NCBI RefSeq assembly: GCF_036898095.1 | Contig: NC_090745.1 | Coordinates: 79,676,654 to 79,740,653 of the forward strand | Length of the DNA stretch: 64,000 nucleotides | Direction: 5' to 3' | From: Palaemon carinicauda | Taxonomy: Eukaryota > Arthropoda > Malacostraca > Decapoda > Palaemonidae | Part shown: one piece after another, positions 9,988 to 19,119 of the stretch | How the letters are laid out: every line of letters starts with the position of its first letter | How positions within the stretch are numbered: the first letter of the stretch is position 1 | Translations under genes and position numbers: made by a program | The notes under the pieces: model-generated | The model's database searches: none | What the model was told of the DNA's origin: nothing | What the model saw: the letters and a program-made list of their open reading frames with translations, nothing else

Positions 9988-11827
9988 AGTATCGCCGGTA
10001 GGTGGGAGACTTCAGTATTTCCGGGATCGCTGGACCTTCGATCCCTGGGCCCACAGCCTTCTCAAAAATGGACTGGGTTGGAGTTGGTACAGTACTCCGC
10101 CCCAGTGCCCTCAATTTTTCCAACACTCCACCCCCGTTTTGGAGGAGTACATCCAAGATCTGTTGGAGAAAAAGGTGATCCGGAGGGTAAAGTCCATCAA
10201 GTTTCAAGGGAGGCTGTTTTGTGTTCCCAAGAAAGACTCGGGGAAACTCAGAGTCATTCTGGACTTGTCACCACTCAACAAGTTCATAGTGAACCACAAG
10301 TTCAAGATGTTAACGTTACAACACATAAGGGCCTTACTGCCCAAGAGGGCATATACCGTCTCCATCGATTTGTCAGACGCATATTGGCACGTTCCAATAA
10401 GTCGCCGTCTCTCCCCCTACCTAGGATTCAAGCTACAACAAAAACTTTATGCTTTCAGAGCGATGCCCTTCGGGCTAAACATAGCCCCAAGGATCTTTAC
10501 GAAGCTTGCGAGCGCAGCGCTCAAACAGTTACGCCTAAAAGGGTTCCAAGTAGTAGCCTACCTGGACGATTGGTTGGTGTGGGCAGCATCCAGAGCAGAA
10601 TGCTTGCAAGCTTCCCTACAAGTGATTCAGTTCCTGGAATATCTAGGTTTCATGATCAACAGAAAGAAGTCTCGTCTTTCTCCAGCTCAGAGGTTCCAGT
10701 GGTTGGGAATTCACTGGGATCTAGTGTCACACCGTTTTTCCATTCCGATGTCAAAGAGGAAGGAAATAGCGGGGTCTGTCAGGAGACTTCTAGGTTCCGA
10801 GAGGATATCAAGACGCGAACAAGAGAGGGTTTTGGGCTCTCTTCAGTTTGCATCAGTAACAGACCCAGTGCTAAGAGCACAGCTAAAAGATGCAGCGGGA
10901 GTATGGAGAACCTTTGCATCGAAAGAGCGAAGGGACTTGAAGAGACCGGTCCCACTTCGACTACGTTCTCTTCTCATACCATGGTCTCAAGCCAGTCGTC
11001 TAAAGAGGTCTCTACCTCTTCAGCCATCCCCCCCGTCAGTGACAATCCACACAGACGCCTCAAAGGTAGGGTGGGGGGGTCACTCCCATCGGAAAAAAGT
11101 GCAAGGGACCTGGTCCAAGCTATTTGGGACTTTTCACATAAACTTTCTAGAAGCTATAGCAGTGCTTCTTACCCTGAAGAAAGTATCCCCACGTCACTCG
11201 ATCCATGTAAGGTTGGTACTGGACAGCGAGGTGGTAGTGAAATGTCTGAATCGGCGGGGATCGAGATCCCCACCTCTCAACCAGGTAATGTTAGCCATAT
11301 TCCGACTGGCGGAGAAGAAGAAGTGGCACCTGTCAGCAGTTCACCTTCAAGGAGTCCGGAATGTGACCGCGGACGCTCTATCCAGGGTTACACCGATAGA
11401 GTCAGAATGGTCCTTAGACGCAGGATCATTCTCCTTCATCTTGAGACAAGTCCCAGAACTGCAGATAGACCTCTTCGCGACGAAGGACAACAAGAAGCTG
11501 CCGAAATATGTGTCCCCATACGTGGACCCCTTGGCGGAAGCAGTAGATGCGATGTCCCTCGATTGGAACAGATGGTCCAGGATCTACCTGTTTCCCCCTC
11601 ACAATCTGATGTTGAGGGTCCTCAACAAACTGAGATCCTTCAAGGGAGTAGCAGCAATAGTGGCCCACAAGTGGCTGAACAGTGTATGGTTCCCTCTAGC
11701 TCTGGAACTACGACTGAAGTTTCTACCACTCCCGGACCCAGTTCTGTCCCAGCAAGTCCAGAAGTCGACTGTCTACGCTTCATTACAGAAAACCCGAACC
11801 CTGCAGCTCATGATTTTCTCTCCCTAG
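9781..11827 (+). CDS. DIRS copy 2 reverse transcriptase / RNase H / methyltransferase-like protein
   Basis: Open from just after a TAG at about 9778; no ATG exists until well inside RT, so it is probably made by +1 frameshift from gag or by another non-standard start. Residue numbers below count from 9878. RT covers about 98-290 with catalytic Asp164 (SIDLSDAYW) and Asp230/231 (YLDDW). RNase H covers about 386-505 with Asp393 (HTDAS), Glu425, Asp449 and Asp499 (TADALSR), a full DEDD set. Residues 529-625 (DLFAT, AVDAMSLDWNRW, LFPPHN) match the position and pattern of the DAM-like methyltransferase domain of DIRS1-like elements, though a canonical DPPY is not seen. The end overlaps the recombinase ORF. 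Confidence 0.93.
9988..11571 (+). other. 528-codon stop-free frame overlapping RT/RNase H, in frame with gag and recombinase
   Basis: After the gag TGA, the gag frame contains no further stop through the entire RT/RNase H region and joins the recombinase. The stretch from the gag stop to the first ATG shared by copies 2 and 3 is exactly 528 codons in both. The predicted peptide is rich in Ser, Pro, Gly, Arg and Gln and resembles no domain I know. Whether it is translated is unknown. It could be a linker in a readthrough product or a compositional by-product of the RT codons. Confidence 0.5.
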
Positions 11828-12789
11828 CGGCGAAGAAACGGTTCGGAATCTCGAAAGATAGCATCGACTTCCTGGAAGAATACAAGTGTAAGTCTACTAG
11901 GAGGCAGTACGAATCTGCATGGAAGAAATGGGTAGCCTTTGTCAAAGACAAGAACCTACAAGAGACCTCTACGGTGTTCTGCCTATCCTTCTTCATCCAT
12001 CTCCACGAACAGGGGCTGGCAGCTAACACAATTTCTACATGTAAGTCAGCTCTGACAAGACCCATTCTATATGCCTTCCAGGTAGACCTCGCTAACGAGA
12101 TGTTTAATAAGATCCCGAAGGCCTGTGCTAGGCTTAGACCATCAGCTCCTCCAAAGCCTATTTCATGGTCGTTAGACAAAGTCCTTCATTTTGCCTCATT
12201 ACTGGATAATGAGGAATGCGCATTGAAGGACCTGACTCAAAAAGTGATCTTCCTTTTTGCCCTTGCTTCTGGGGCCAGAGTTAGTGAGATTGTGGCCCTC
12301 TCGAGAGAGGAGGGCCGAGTTCAGTTCCTGGATGGGGGAGAACTGAACCTGTTTCCGGACCCTACGTTTCTCGCTAAGAACGAGTTGCCCACCAACAGGT
12401 GGGGTCCCTGGAGAATCTGCCCTCTGAAAGAAGATGCATCTCTATGTCCCGTAGAATGCCTAAAGGTCTATCTTCATAGAACTTCAGACTTCCATGGGGG
12501 CCAACTATTCAGAGGAGAAACATCGGGCTCGAATTTATCTTTAAATCAGCTTAGGGCGAAAATTACATATTTTATTCGCAGAGCGGATCCTGACAGTTCA
12601 CCCGCAGGTCATGATCCGAGGAAAGTTGCTTCATCCTTAAACTTCTTTAACTTTATGGATTTTGAACACCTTCGTTCATACACTGGCTGGAAGTCTTCCA
12701 GGGTATTCTTTCGCCACTATGCTAAGCAAGTGGAGCAGCTAAAGAGGTCTGTGGTAGCAGTTGGTTGCGTCGTTAACCCTGCTGTTTAA
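11572..12789 (+). CDS. DIRS copy 2 tyrosine recombinase, intact
   Basis: A 405-residue protein if started at the ATG at 11572 (MVQD), the first ATG in this frame shared with copy 3. The frame is open upstream to the gag stop at 9987, so a longer or fused product is possible. The core-binding domain contains FLEEYKCKSTRRQYES and LAANTISTCKSALTRPI. The catalytic domain has Arg in SGARVSEIV, the HDPR box, Trp in TGWKSS and the nucleophile Tyr in FFRHYAK; these are residues 734, 845/848, 871 and 881 counted from 10078. The set R..HxxR..W..Y is complete. It would insert the circular element DNA without duplicating the target. The start overlaps the end of the RT ORF by about 256 bases. Confidence 0.92.
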   Translation: MVQDLPVSPSQSDVEGPQQTEILQGSSSNSGPQVAEQCMVPSSSGTTTEVSTTPGPSSVPASPEVDCLRFITENPNPAAHDFLSLAAKKRFGISKDSIDFLEEYKCKSTRRQYESAWKKWVAFVKDKNLQETSTVFCLSFFIHLHEQGLAANTISTCKSALTRPILYAFQVDLANEMFNKIPKACARLRPSAPPKPISWSLDKVLHFASLLDNEECALKDLTQKVIFLFALASGARVSEIVALSREEGRVQFLDGGELNLFPDPTFLAKNELPTNRWGPWRICPLKEDASLCPVECLKVYLHRTSDFHGGQLFRGETSGSNLSLNQLRAKITYFIRRADPDSSPAGHDPRKVASSLNFFNFMDFEHLRSYTGWKSSRVFFRHYAKQVEQLKRSVVAVGCVVNPAV

Positions 12790-13695
12790 CTCTGCGAGGA
12801 ACAGTGGAATTATTTGGGACTTTGATTCTTGGGTGAGTGGTTAGTTATATGCGTTGATATAACTAGTAGTGAAGGCTCTGAGAGCCCACAGTGACTGTTC
12901 CAGCGTTATGGTGATGGTAGCACAAGTACAGACAGGTGTGCCGAGCGTTGTTAACGCTAATGTCAGCAAAGTAGTAACATGGACGTTAACTTTGATACCT
13001 TGGTATGCGGCAAGTGACCTAATTGTTTTCTTTTAGATAACCATTCATCCATGCACTACAGTACTTGTGTAAATTGTTGGTCATCCACCTATCAAATGTA
13101 TATATTTATGGTGACCATGTCTATTTATTGTTACTCAATAAACTTGTTCTCGGGAACCTTGCGTTTCCTTCACCTATATTGATTTCATGTTACTTATTGA
13201 GCATTTAGCCTATGTATATTAATCGGGGATATCTATAATAGCCTATTCCTTAATGCAAAGCCTTGTTGCACTGGTTTATACTTTCCTTAGCATAAAGGAC
13301 TCCACCCCTCTCTGAGGACGGTGGTGGCAGCAAGTTTAATCCTACGCAGATATAACCTTTTTGTCTAATTTTACTTCGACCAGGGTGCTGGTCGGGATTT
13401 TTTTCCCTTGGATGCTGTAATTCCGTAAGACTATGCTTTACTTCATATAGAGTGAGACCACTATATTGTACTGGCTGGCGAGTGATTCATACATAGGTAT
13501 ATGTACTCTTCGTTCGTTTCTAGAGTCTAGTAGGACTCCTCCCTGTAGGGGGCAGGAAGTGCTTTCATGGCTTATGATTAGTGAAAAGATGTATAACGGT
13601 AACATCTTAGGTCTTTCAGTCGAGTTGACTAAAAAACATTCCTGAGGAGTACGGCACGTATTGAGAATCCACAGTTACAGTAATGCTCTGGTATA
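12790..13695 (+). other. DIRS copy 2 3' noncoding region with poly(A) signal
   Basis: No ORF of note. AATAAA occurs at 13137-13142, before the internal complementary region, so polyadenylation there would give RNAs lacking the terminal repeats. The region is homologous to 5168-5490 plus 14330-14857 of copy 1. Confidence 0.6.
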
Positions 13696-13791
13696 CTTCC
13701 ATCAGGACGACATGGCTTGAGCCCAAAAAACGGATTTTGAGCGAAGCGAAAAATCTATTTTTGGGGAAGATGGCCATGTCGTCCTGATGGA
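13696..13791 (+). repeat. DIRS copy 2 internal complementary region
   Basis: The first part is the reverse complement of the left element tip (GGCTTGAGCCCAAAAA). The second part is the reverse complement of the right tip (CGGATTTTGAGCGAAGCG and onward through CCATGTCGTCCTGATGGA). It therefore carries both ends joined head to tail, the arrangement that in the DIRS-1 model templates completion of the ends and circle formation. Confidence 0.9.
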
Positions 13792-13808
13792 CCCACCCTG
13801 TTCCTTTT

Positions 13809-13809
<1 letters not shown>

Positions 13810-13853
<44 letters not shown>
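13810..13853 (+). repeat. Poly(A) tract of 44 bases
   Basis: An uninterrupted run of 44 A between the internal complementary region and the right terminal repeat of copy 2. The equivalent site in copy 1 (about 14950) has only a few As, so the run is an expansion specific to copy 2, or an assembly artefact. Confidence 0.9.
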
Positions 13854-13855
<2 letters not shown>

Positions 13856-13916
13856 GAAAAGGGTTGTAGGACCCCTCCCTACATACAGTATCTGTAGCAC
13901 CTCGTGTATCGCTACA

Positions 13917-14292
13917 AGGAATACAGATGGCGCCGCGAGCGGCGCAGGGCACGCTTTCGAAACGTGGAGGAGAGATGCCTTACGAACGGCTCCCCCCTTT
14001 TTTATCGTTTTCGTTTTCTTGCCATTTGACCCCTACGAAGTGTTAACTCTATTCAGGGTATAGATTGCTATGAGGCGTGTCAAGAATACGTCCACTGATA
14101 TTTACGATATCCCTAAGGTCTTTTTTAGGGATACTCGCTCCAGGAGTTAGAATTCTGGGTACCTGAAGGTAAATTCTCTGGGAATATCGCCGTAGTTGTA
14201 ATATACCCTAGGAAGCTGCCTTTAAGGAACTTCCATCAGGATGACATGGCCATCTTACCCAAAAATAGATTTTTCGCTTCGCTCAAAATCCG

Positions 14293-14294
<2 letters not shown>
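13917..14294 (-). repeat. DIRS copy 2 right inverted terminal repeat
   Basis: Reverse complement of 5491-5843, plus an outer extension absent from the left repeat (ATAGATTTTTCGCTTCGCTC, then AAAATCCGTT). The end is placed at CGTT before the TA run. Confidence 0.9.

Positions 14295-14332
<38 letters not shown>
14293..14332. repeat. (TA)n dinucleotide repeat at DIRS copy 1/copy 2 junction
   Basis: About 20 TA units directly at the right end of copy 2. Copy 1 has a short TATATATA at the left side of the insertion, so the repeat probably grew from the target sequence. Confidence 0.9.
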
Positions 14333-14335
<3 letters not shown>

Positions 14336-15386
14336 GTTAACCTGTCTATTTATTGCCTGTCAATAATCTGGTTCTTGAGAACCTTGCGTCTCCTTCACCT
14401 GTGTCAATTTATTGGTATAATTGAGCATTCATTCTATGTACCTTATCTGGGATAATTCTAATAGAATTGTTCCTTTATGCAAGCTATGTTGCATTGGTTT
14501 TCCTCCTATGCGGATATAAAACCTTTGTCCAATACAAGTATTGTGCGGAGAACTGGTCGATATTTCATATTGACGCAGTGGTTCTTTACAAACTATGCTT
14601 TACTTTATATAGGGCGAGACCACTATATTAGCTTGCCTGGTATTCATACATAGGTATATGTACTCTTCGAGACTTTTCCAGAGTCTAGTAGGACTCTTCC
14701 CTGTAGGGGGCAGGAAGCTCTAACATAGTTTATAGTTAGTTGAAAAGATGTATAACGGTAACATCTTAGGTCTCTAGGTCTAGTCGACCGGGAAAAAATT
14801 ACCTCCGGGGAGTACGGCACGTTCTGAGAATCCACAGATACAGTAATGCTCTGGTACACTTCCATCAGGACGACATGGCTTGAGCCCACGCGAAAAATCT
14901 ATTTTTGGGTGAGATGGCCATGTCGTCCTGATGGACCCGCCCTTGCCTTTCTAAGAAAGGGCTGTAGGACCCCTCCCTACATACAGTATCTGTAGCACCT
15001 CGTGTACGCTACAAGGAATACAGATGGCGCCAGGATTGGCGCCAGGCACGCATACGAATCGGAGGATAGGGAAGCCTTGGGAGCGGCTCCCCTTTTTCTT
15101 TCCCGAATTCGTATCTCGCCAATCACCTCCTACGAGACGAAATCTCTGTCCAGGATGTAGATTGCCATGTGGCGTGTCTAGAATACGTCCTCTGATATGT
15201 CGCGATATCCCTTCCACGAGGGATACTTGCTCCAGGAGTTAGAATTCTGGTACCTTAAGGTAAATTCTCTGGGAATATCGCCGTAGTTGTAATATACCCT
15301 AGGAAGCTACCCTATAGGAACTTCCATCAGGACGACATGGCCATCTCACCCAAAAATAGATTTTTCGCTTCGCTCAAAATCCGTTA
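14330..15386 (+). mobile_element. DIRS copy 1, 3' segment with internal complementary region and right terminal repeat
   Basis: Starts with sequence matching 13105 onward of copy 2. It contains a shortened internal complementary region (14858-14936) and the right inverted terminal repeat (about 14990-15386) ending in TCAAAATCCGTTATATA. There is no coding sequence. It completes copy 1, which is thus about 6.5 kb within the window once copy 2 is removed. Confidence 0.88.
14858..14936 (+). repeat. DIRS copy 1 internal complementary region, missing the tip-to-tip joint
   Basis: Carries the left-tip complement to GAGCCCA and then jumps to CGCGAAAAATC. The roughly 20 bases covering the joint between the two tips, present in copies 2 and 3, are deleted. 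Confidence 0.8.
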
Positions 15387-16783
15387 TATATTATTATGAA
15401 TTAACGTAATCTATTTAGTTTTGATGACCTTTTTAAAGTAAGTTTTTCTAGTTTAATCCAGTTTCCTTTCAGTTTCTCCCTGAACGCTGGATATAGGTCT
15501 TTTGCCTCTCCGTAATGGTTGTTATTAATTTATTTTGGTACTCCGCCCATGAAGTTTGTTTCTTTTTTTATGTTTGTGATGGTGGTTTGGTTTCATCGTC
15601 TGTGCCACGTCATATTTGGACCCTATCCCGGAGTTTTCGAGGGGGCCTTGTGATATTTTTTCGACAGTTCTGTACTCGGCTCCACTATAGAGGGACCAGT
15701 GTGCTATATTTTTGGCAATCTACAGCAGTGTACTTTTGGGTGGAAGTTACTTCCTTTAGCACTCCCGCATCGTATTGCATCACTAAAGAGTGACCCTGTG
15801 TGCTCGTGCCCTTTGTCTGAAGCTGGATTGCTTGGGACCCATTGTTGGAGGCTTGGACTTGTGCCTCACCGAGGATTTCTACATCTCTATTCTTGGAGTA
15901 GAGCATAGCATTTGCTCTTGTGAATGGCCCATAGTGCGAGCGTAATATACGCCCTTTAATCTCCTGCCTCTGCCTGAACACTGCGCCCTTGGAGTCGTAA
16001 TGAGGCCCTTTAGTGGCAAAGAAGAGTAAGCCTACTTTATTGTTATTGACATTATTAATATATTTTCTTCATGCGGTGGAACAGCAACTCCTTATTTAGT
16101 TAGTGTCAACGTCTACATTTAACTAAATAGAGACGTCCTTGGATGAGTTTTCGAGTGTTACTTTATGGATTCTACTTATTGAGTTATTTATGTTTTATAT
16201 TGTTAAACGAGTATGTATTTAGTACAATGTACGTTGTTTGTGGAAATTTAGGTTAAGTTATAGGTTAAGCCCCCCCCCCCCCTCGAGTCTCCGCCTATCG
16301 TATGTTAAGGAAAGAGTGTTTTTTCTTACTTCCACTGATTACTTTCTCTTATTCCTTGGCATGTTAGTTAGGTATGCAATTGAAGAAATGACTGCTTTGG
16401 CATTGTGTGTGCTTGTTGTACTTTTCTCCCCATTATTCAGTTTTCAGAGGAGTTCTTTTGTTATACTAAATTTTGGATGTAATAAATTATTATTAATCTT
16501 TAGTTTGTGGTTTTATGTATTATCTCTGAGATTGTACTCATTGAGTGTTGTTTTGTCAGGGATCATACTCTTTTTGTGGTACCAATCAGAAATATCAGGT
16601 CCTGAAGAACTTTAACTTCAGACCATCTTGAAGTTCAGAACAAAATTTGGTGACCTTGCCAGGATCCTGACTGACATTCCAACCTTTGGGAGTTTTTCTT
16701 AGAGAAGTGTGATAGGGAGAATTAGGTAGTTGGGGGAAAATTAACCTATTTGTTCTTTTGTAATTTTGCCCTGGTTTAGGAAG
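15387..16783 (+). other. Gypsy A LTR and leader region
   Basis: There is no ORF of note; the C12 run near 16268 is the only low-complexity spot. The part from 16341 is repeated almost exactly at 29762 onward. The LTR probably ends near 16642 (AACA), followed by TTTGGTGACCTTGCCAGG, whose TGGTGACC could be a primer-binding site; the tRNA is not identified. The LTR start is not clear, and some bases after 15386 may be unrelated flank. Confidence 0.55.
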
Positions 16784-18018
16784 ATGCCTTTAGTAGGGGA
16801 TAAATTTGAGGAAGCGGCAGCGCTATTTTTAGCTAGGTCCGACTGGGAGGAGGAGATTTTTTATCTTAAAAGAGAGGAGTTGTGGTGTTTTGCAGAGTAC
16901 TTGAACTTAGGATTACCAACAGAATTTAAGAAGGGTCATTTGTTGCGTGAAGTCCTTAAAGCTATTAAGAGTAGTAAAGGTAACGCAAAGAAAGCAGTAA
17001 CGTCTGGTGATCCGGATTTTGTAAACAATGGTAGTGACGAAGAGATATGGGATTCAGGTAGCCAGGAGGTGAGTAAATTAAGATTGAGTATCCTTTCTCA
17101 GGAGTTTAAGTTTAAGGAGATGGCATATAAAACTTTGCAATTGAGGGCAGAAGTGTGAAAAAGAGGGAAAATTTTAGTTGCGACTGCGTGAGCTTGACAG
17201 TAATAATAATAGTGGTGATAAACATTATAGCTATAATAATAGTTTTGACCTAATGAGTGCTTTGAAGTTAATGCCAGTATTCGATGAGGAAGATGTTCCT
17301 GATTTCTTTATTTCGTTTGAACGAATAGCAAGGAAATTGTCTTGGCCAAAGGATATGTGGACCACTATGGTTCAGTGTAAATTAAGCGAGGATTTGTCGG
17401 CGGATTATGATTCGGTCAAGACCATTATCCTTAAGGCATATGATTTGGTTCCGGAGGCTTATCGACAGAAGTTCTGTAACCTTAAGAAAGAACCCGGTAT
17501 GACTTTTGTTGAGTTTGCAAGGAGAAAAAAACAGTTCCTTGATGATTGGCTGAAGTGTAAGGAGACTGACTCTTTCGAGAAATTAAAAGAATTAATTTTA
17601 GTCGAAAGAGTTTAAAAGAATGGTAGTTAGAGAACTAAAAATTTATTTAGATGAACTTAAATTGGATTCGCTTCAATAGACCGCTATTGCATCTGATGAG
17701 TACTCCCTTGCTCATCGTCAGGACTGTGTGAAAGAGGTTAACGGTATGAGGTTCCCTCCTCGAGGTAACGGTTGGAGGGGGAATAACCGGAATCAATCAG
17801 ATCATGGTACCTTTATTGACAGTTCGGTAGGTGACCGAAGAATGGGCAAGAATGAAAATGACAATAAGAGTAATGGTAGCGAAGCATGCAGTTTTGTAAA
17901 TAGCAGTAAGAACAGTAGTAATAATGTTAGTAGGTCCTCGAGGTCCGATGTAGTTTGTTTTTGGTACCACCGCCGCGGACGGACATTTCAAGGCAGACTG
18001 TTTTGCGAGTCATAAATT
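16784..18018 (+). pseudogene. Gypsy A gag with SCAN-like domain and decayed zinc knuckle
   Basis: The ATG at 16784 starts MPLVGDKFEEAA; translation continues to a frame break near 17155 and resumes at 17178. The block at 17250-17615 (KLMPVFDEEDVPDFF, then YRQKFCNLKKEPGMTFVEFA) looks like the gag segment of Gmr1-type elements from which vertebrate SCAN domains arose. A stop lies at 17613-17615. At 17940-18015 a CxxC-x4-H-x4-C knuckle is still recognisable, but with a frameshift and one Cys changed to Tyr. An Asn-rich codon run (AATAATAATAG) lies at 17198-17245. Confidence 0.75.
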
Positions 18019-18118
18019 TTTAGAAAAGAATAAAGAACCCATGACATTGGTATCGGCAGAACAACCGCAGAGGGAGGGGTCAAAATGACTAAGATTTGAG
18101 AAGTATATATCTGATGGT

Positions 18119-18755
18119 ACAATCTATGTTGATAGCGCTATGCAAATTGGTCGTGGTGTGAGGATTTTGAGAGACACTGGTGCCACTCAGTCGTTGATAT
18201 TGTGGAGGTCAGTTCCCGAGGGTGTTGTCTTTAAGAATAGGAACTTTGTCTTGTTGGGTGGATTTCCTGATGCGGTGGCCTCGTATCCACTAGAAGAGTT
18301 ATATTTGAAGACTAAGAATTTTCAGAGTATGGTTAATTTGGCCATAGTATATACTTTGCCTATTCCTGATATATACATTATATTTGCCAATTATTTAGCC
18401 GCTGAAGCTGAATGTGACGTATTGCCTATTTTGACATTGATAGATCTGGCAGGAGACCAGATAAGCATAGATGATTCGTTAAATCCTGTGTCTGTGATTA
18501 CACATTCTCAATCTAAAGAGGTTGACCTCGCGGAGGTAGAACTCTATGCCGAGTTAATAAATGGACAAGTGACTGATGTTAATAATGATAATGGTGTAGA
18601 CATTGATAATTATGATCATAATTTATCTTTTCAGGGCCATAATAATGTATCTTTTTCAGGGCATCAATTGGAATGCAAAAGTTTTTAAGGAGGCCCAAGG
18701 AAATGAATTCAATCATTTGGAACTTAGTGATGGCAGTGATCTTTCTAAACCTGTA
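18119..18755 (+). pseudogene. Gypsy A aspartic protease region, broken
   Basis: The ORF at 18140-18688 contains RDTGATQSLI, the Asp-Thr-Gly-Ala active site of retropepsins, about 12 residues from its start, followed by a beta-strand-rich stretch to about 18450. The reading frame changes between 18600 and 18660, and a second frame runs into the DIRS copy 3 insertion at 18755. That frame rejoins the integrase frame at 27532 if the DIRS element is removed. Confidence 0.7.
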
Positions 18756-19119
18756 TTTTTGGGCTCAAGCCATGGCGTCCTGATGGAAGGTTCCTGTTTG
18801 GTAGCTTCCTTGGGTATAAGACTACTAAGATATTCCCAGAGAATTTAACCACAGGTTATCACAGAATTCTAACTTCTGGAGCGAGTATCTCAAAGGTTTC
18901 CCTTTAAGACATCGTAATACAACAGGGGACACGCATGTCTGAACGTGCCACATAGCTATCTCCACCCCGAACAGAGTTAATGCTTCGGTGTGTAAGGGCT
19001 GAGAATAGCTGGGAGCCGTTCCACAGCTAATCTCACTCGTGGCTACTACTGATACTCGAGACGTAAACAAACGGACGCCATTGCTCTAATGACGTCACGC
19101 CCGTCTTTATCCTTTGTTT
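18756..19119 (+). repeat. DIRS copy 3 left inverted terminal repeat
   Basis: TTTTTGGGCTCAAGCCATGG to the GACGTCACGCCCGTCTTTATCC block. Its reverse complement lies at 27146-27531. Confidence 0.92.

Larger units (their letters stand above)
5491..14294 (+). mobile_element. DIRS1-like retrotransposon copy 2, complete, nested in copy 1
   Basis: About 8.8 kb with inverted terminal repeats (5491-5843 and 13917-14294), an internal complementary region (13696-13791), and gag, RT/RNase H and tyrosine recombinase ORFs all open. The insertion point is a TA/T-rich stretch in the 3' noncoding region of copy 1. There is no clear target-site duplication, as expected for tyrosine-recombinase integration. Catalytic residues of RT, RNase H and recombinase are all present, so this copy could be or recently was competent. 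Confidence 0.93.

Noticed and set aside
16238..16615. A 125-codon membrane-like ORF, repeated at 29746-30039
   Set aside because: It lies within the Gypsy A LTR. Its hydrophobicity follows from T-rich DNA, and its repetition follows from LTR duplication.
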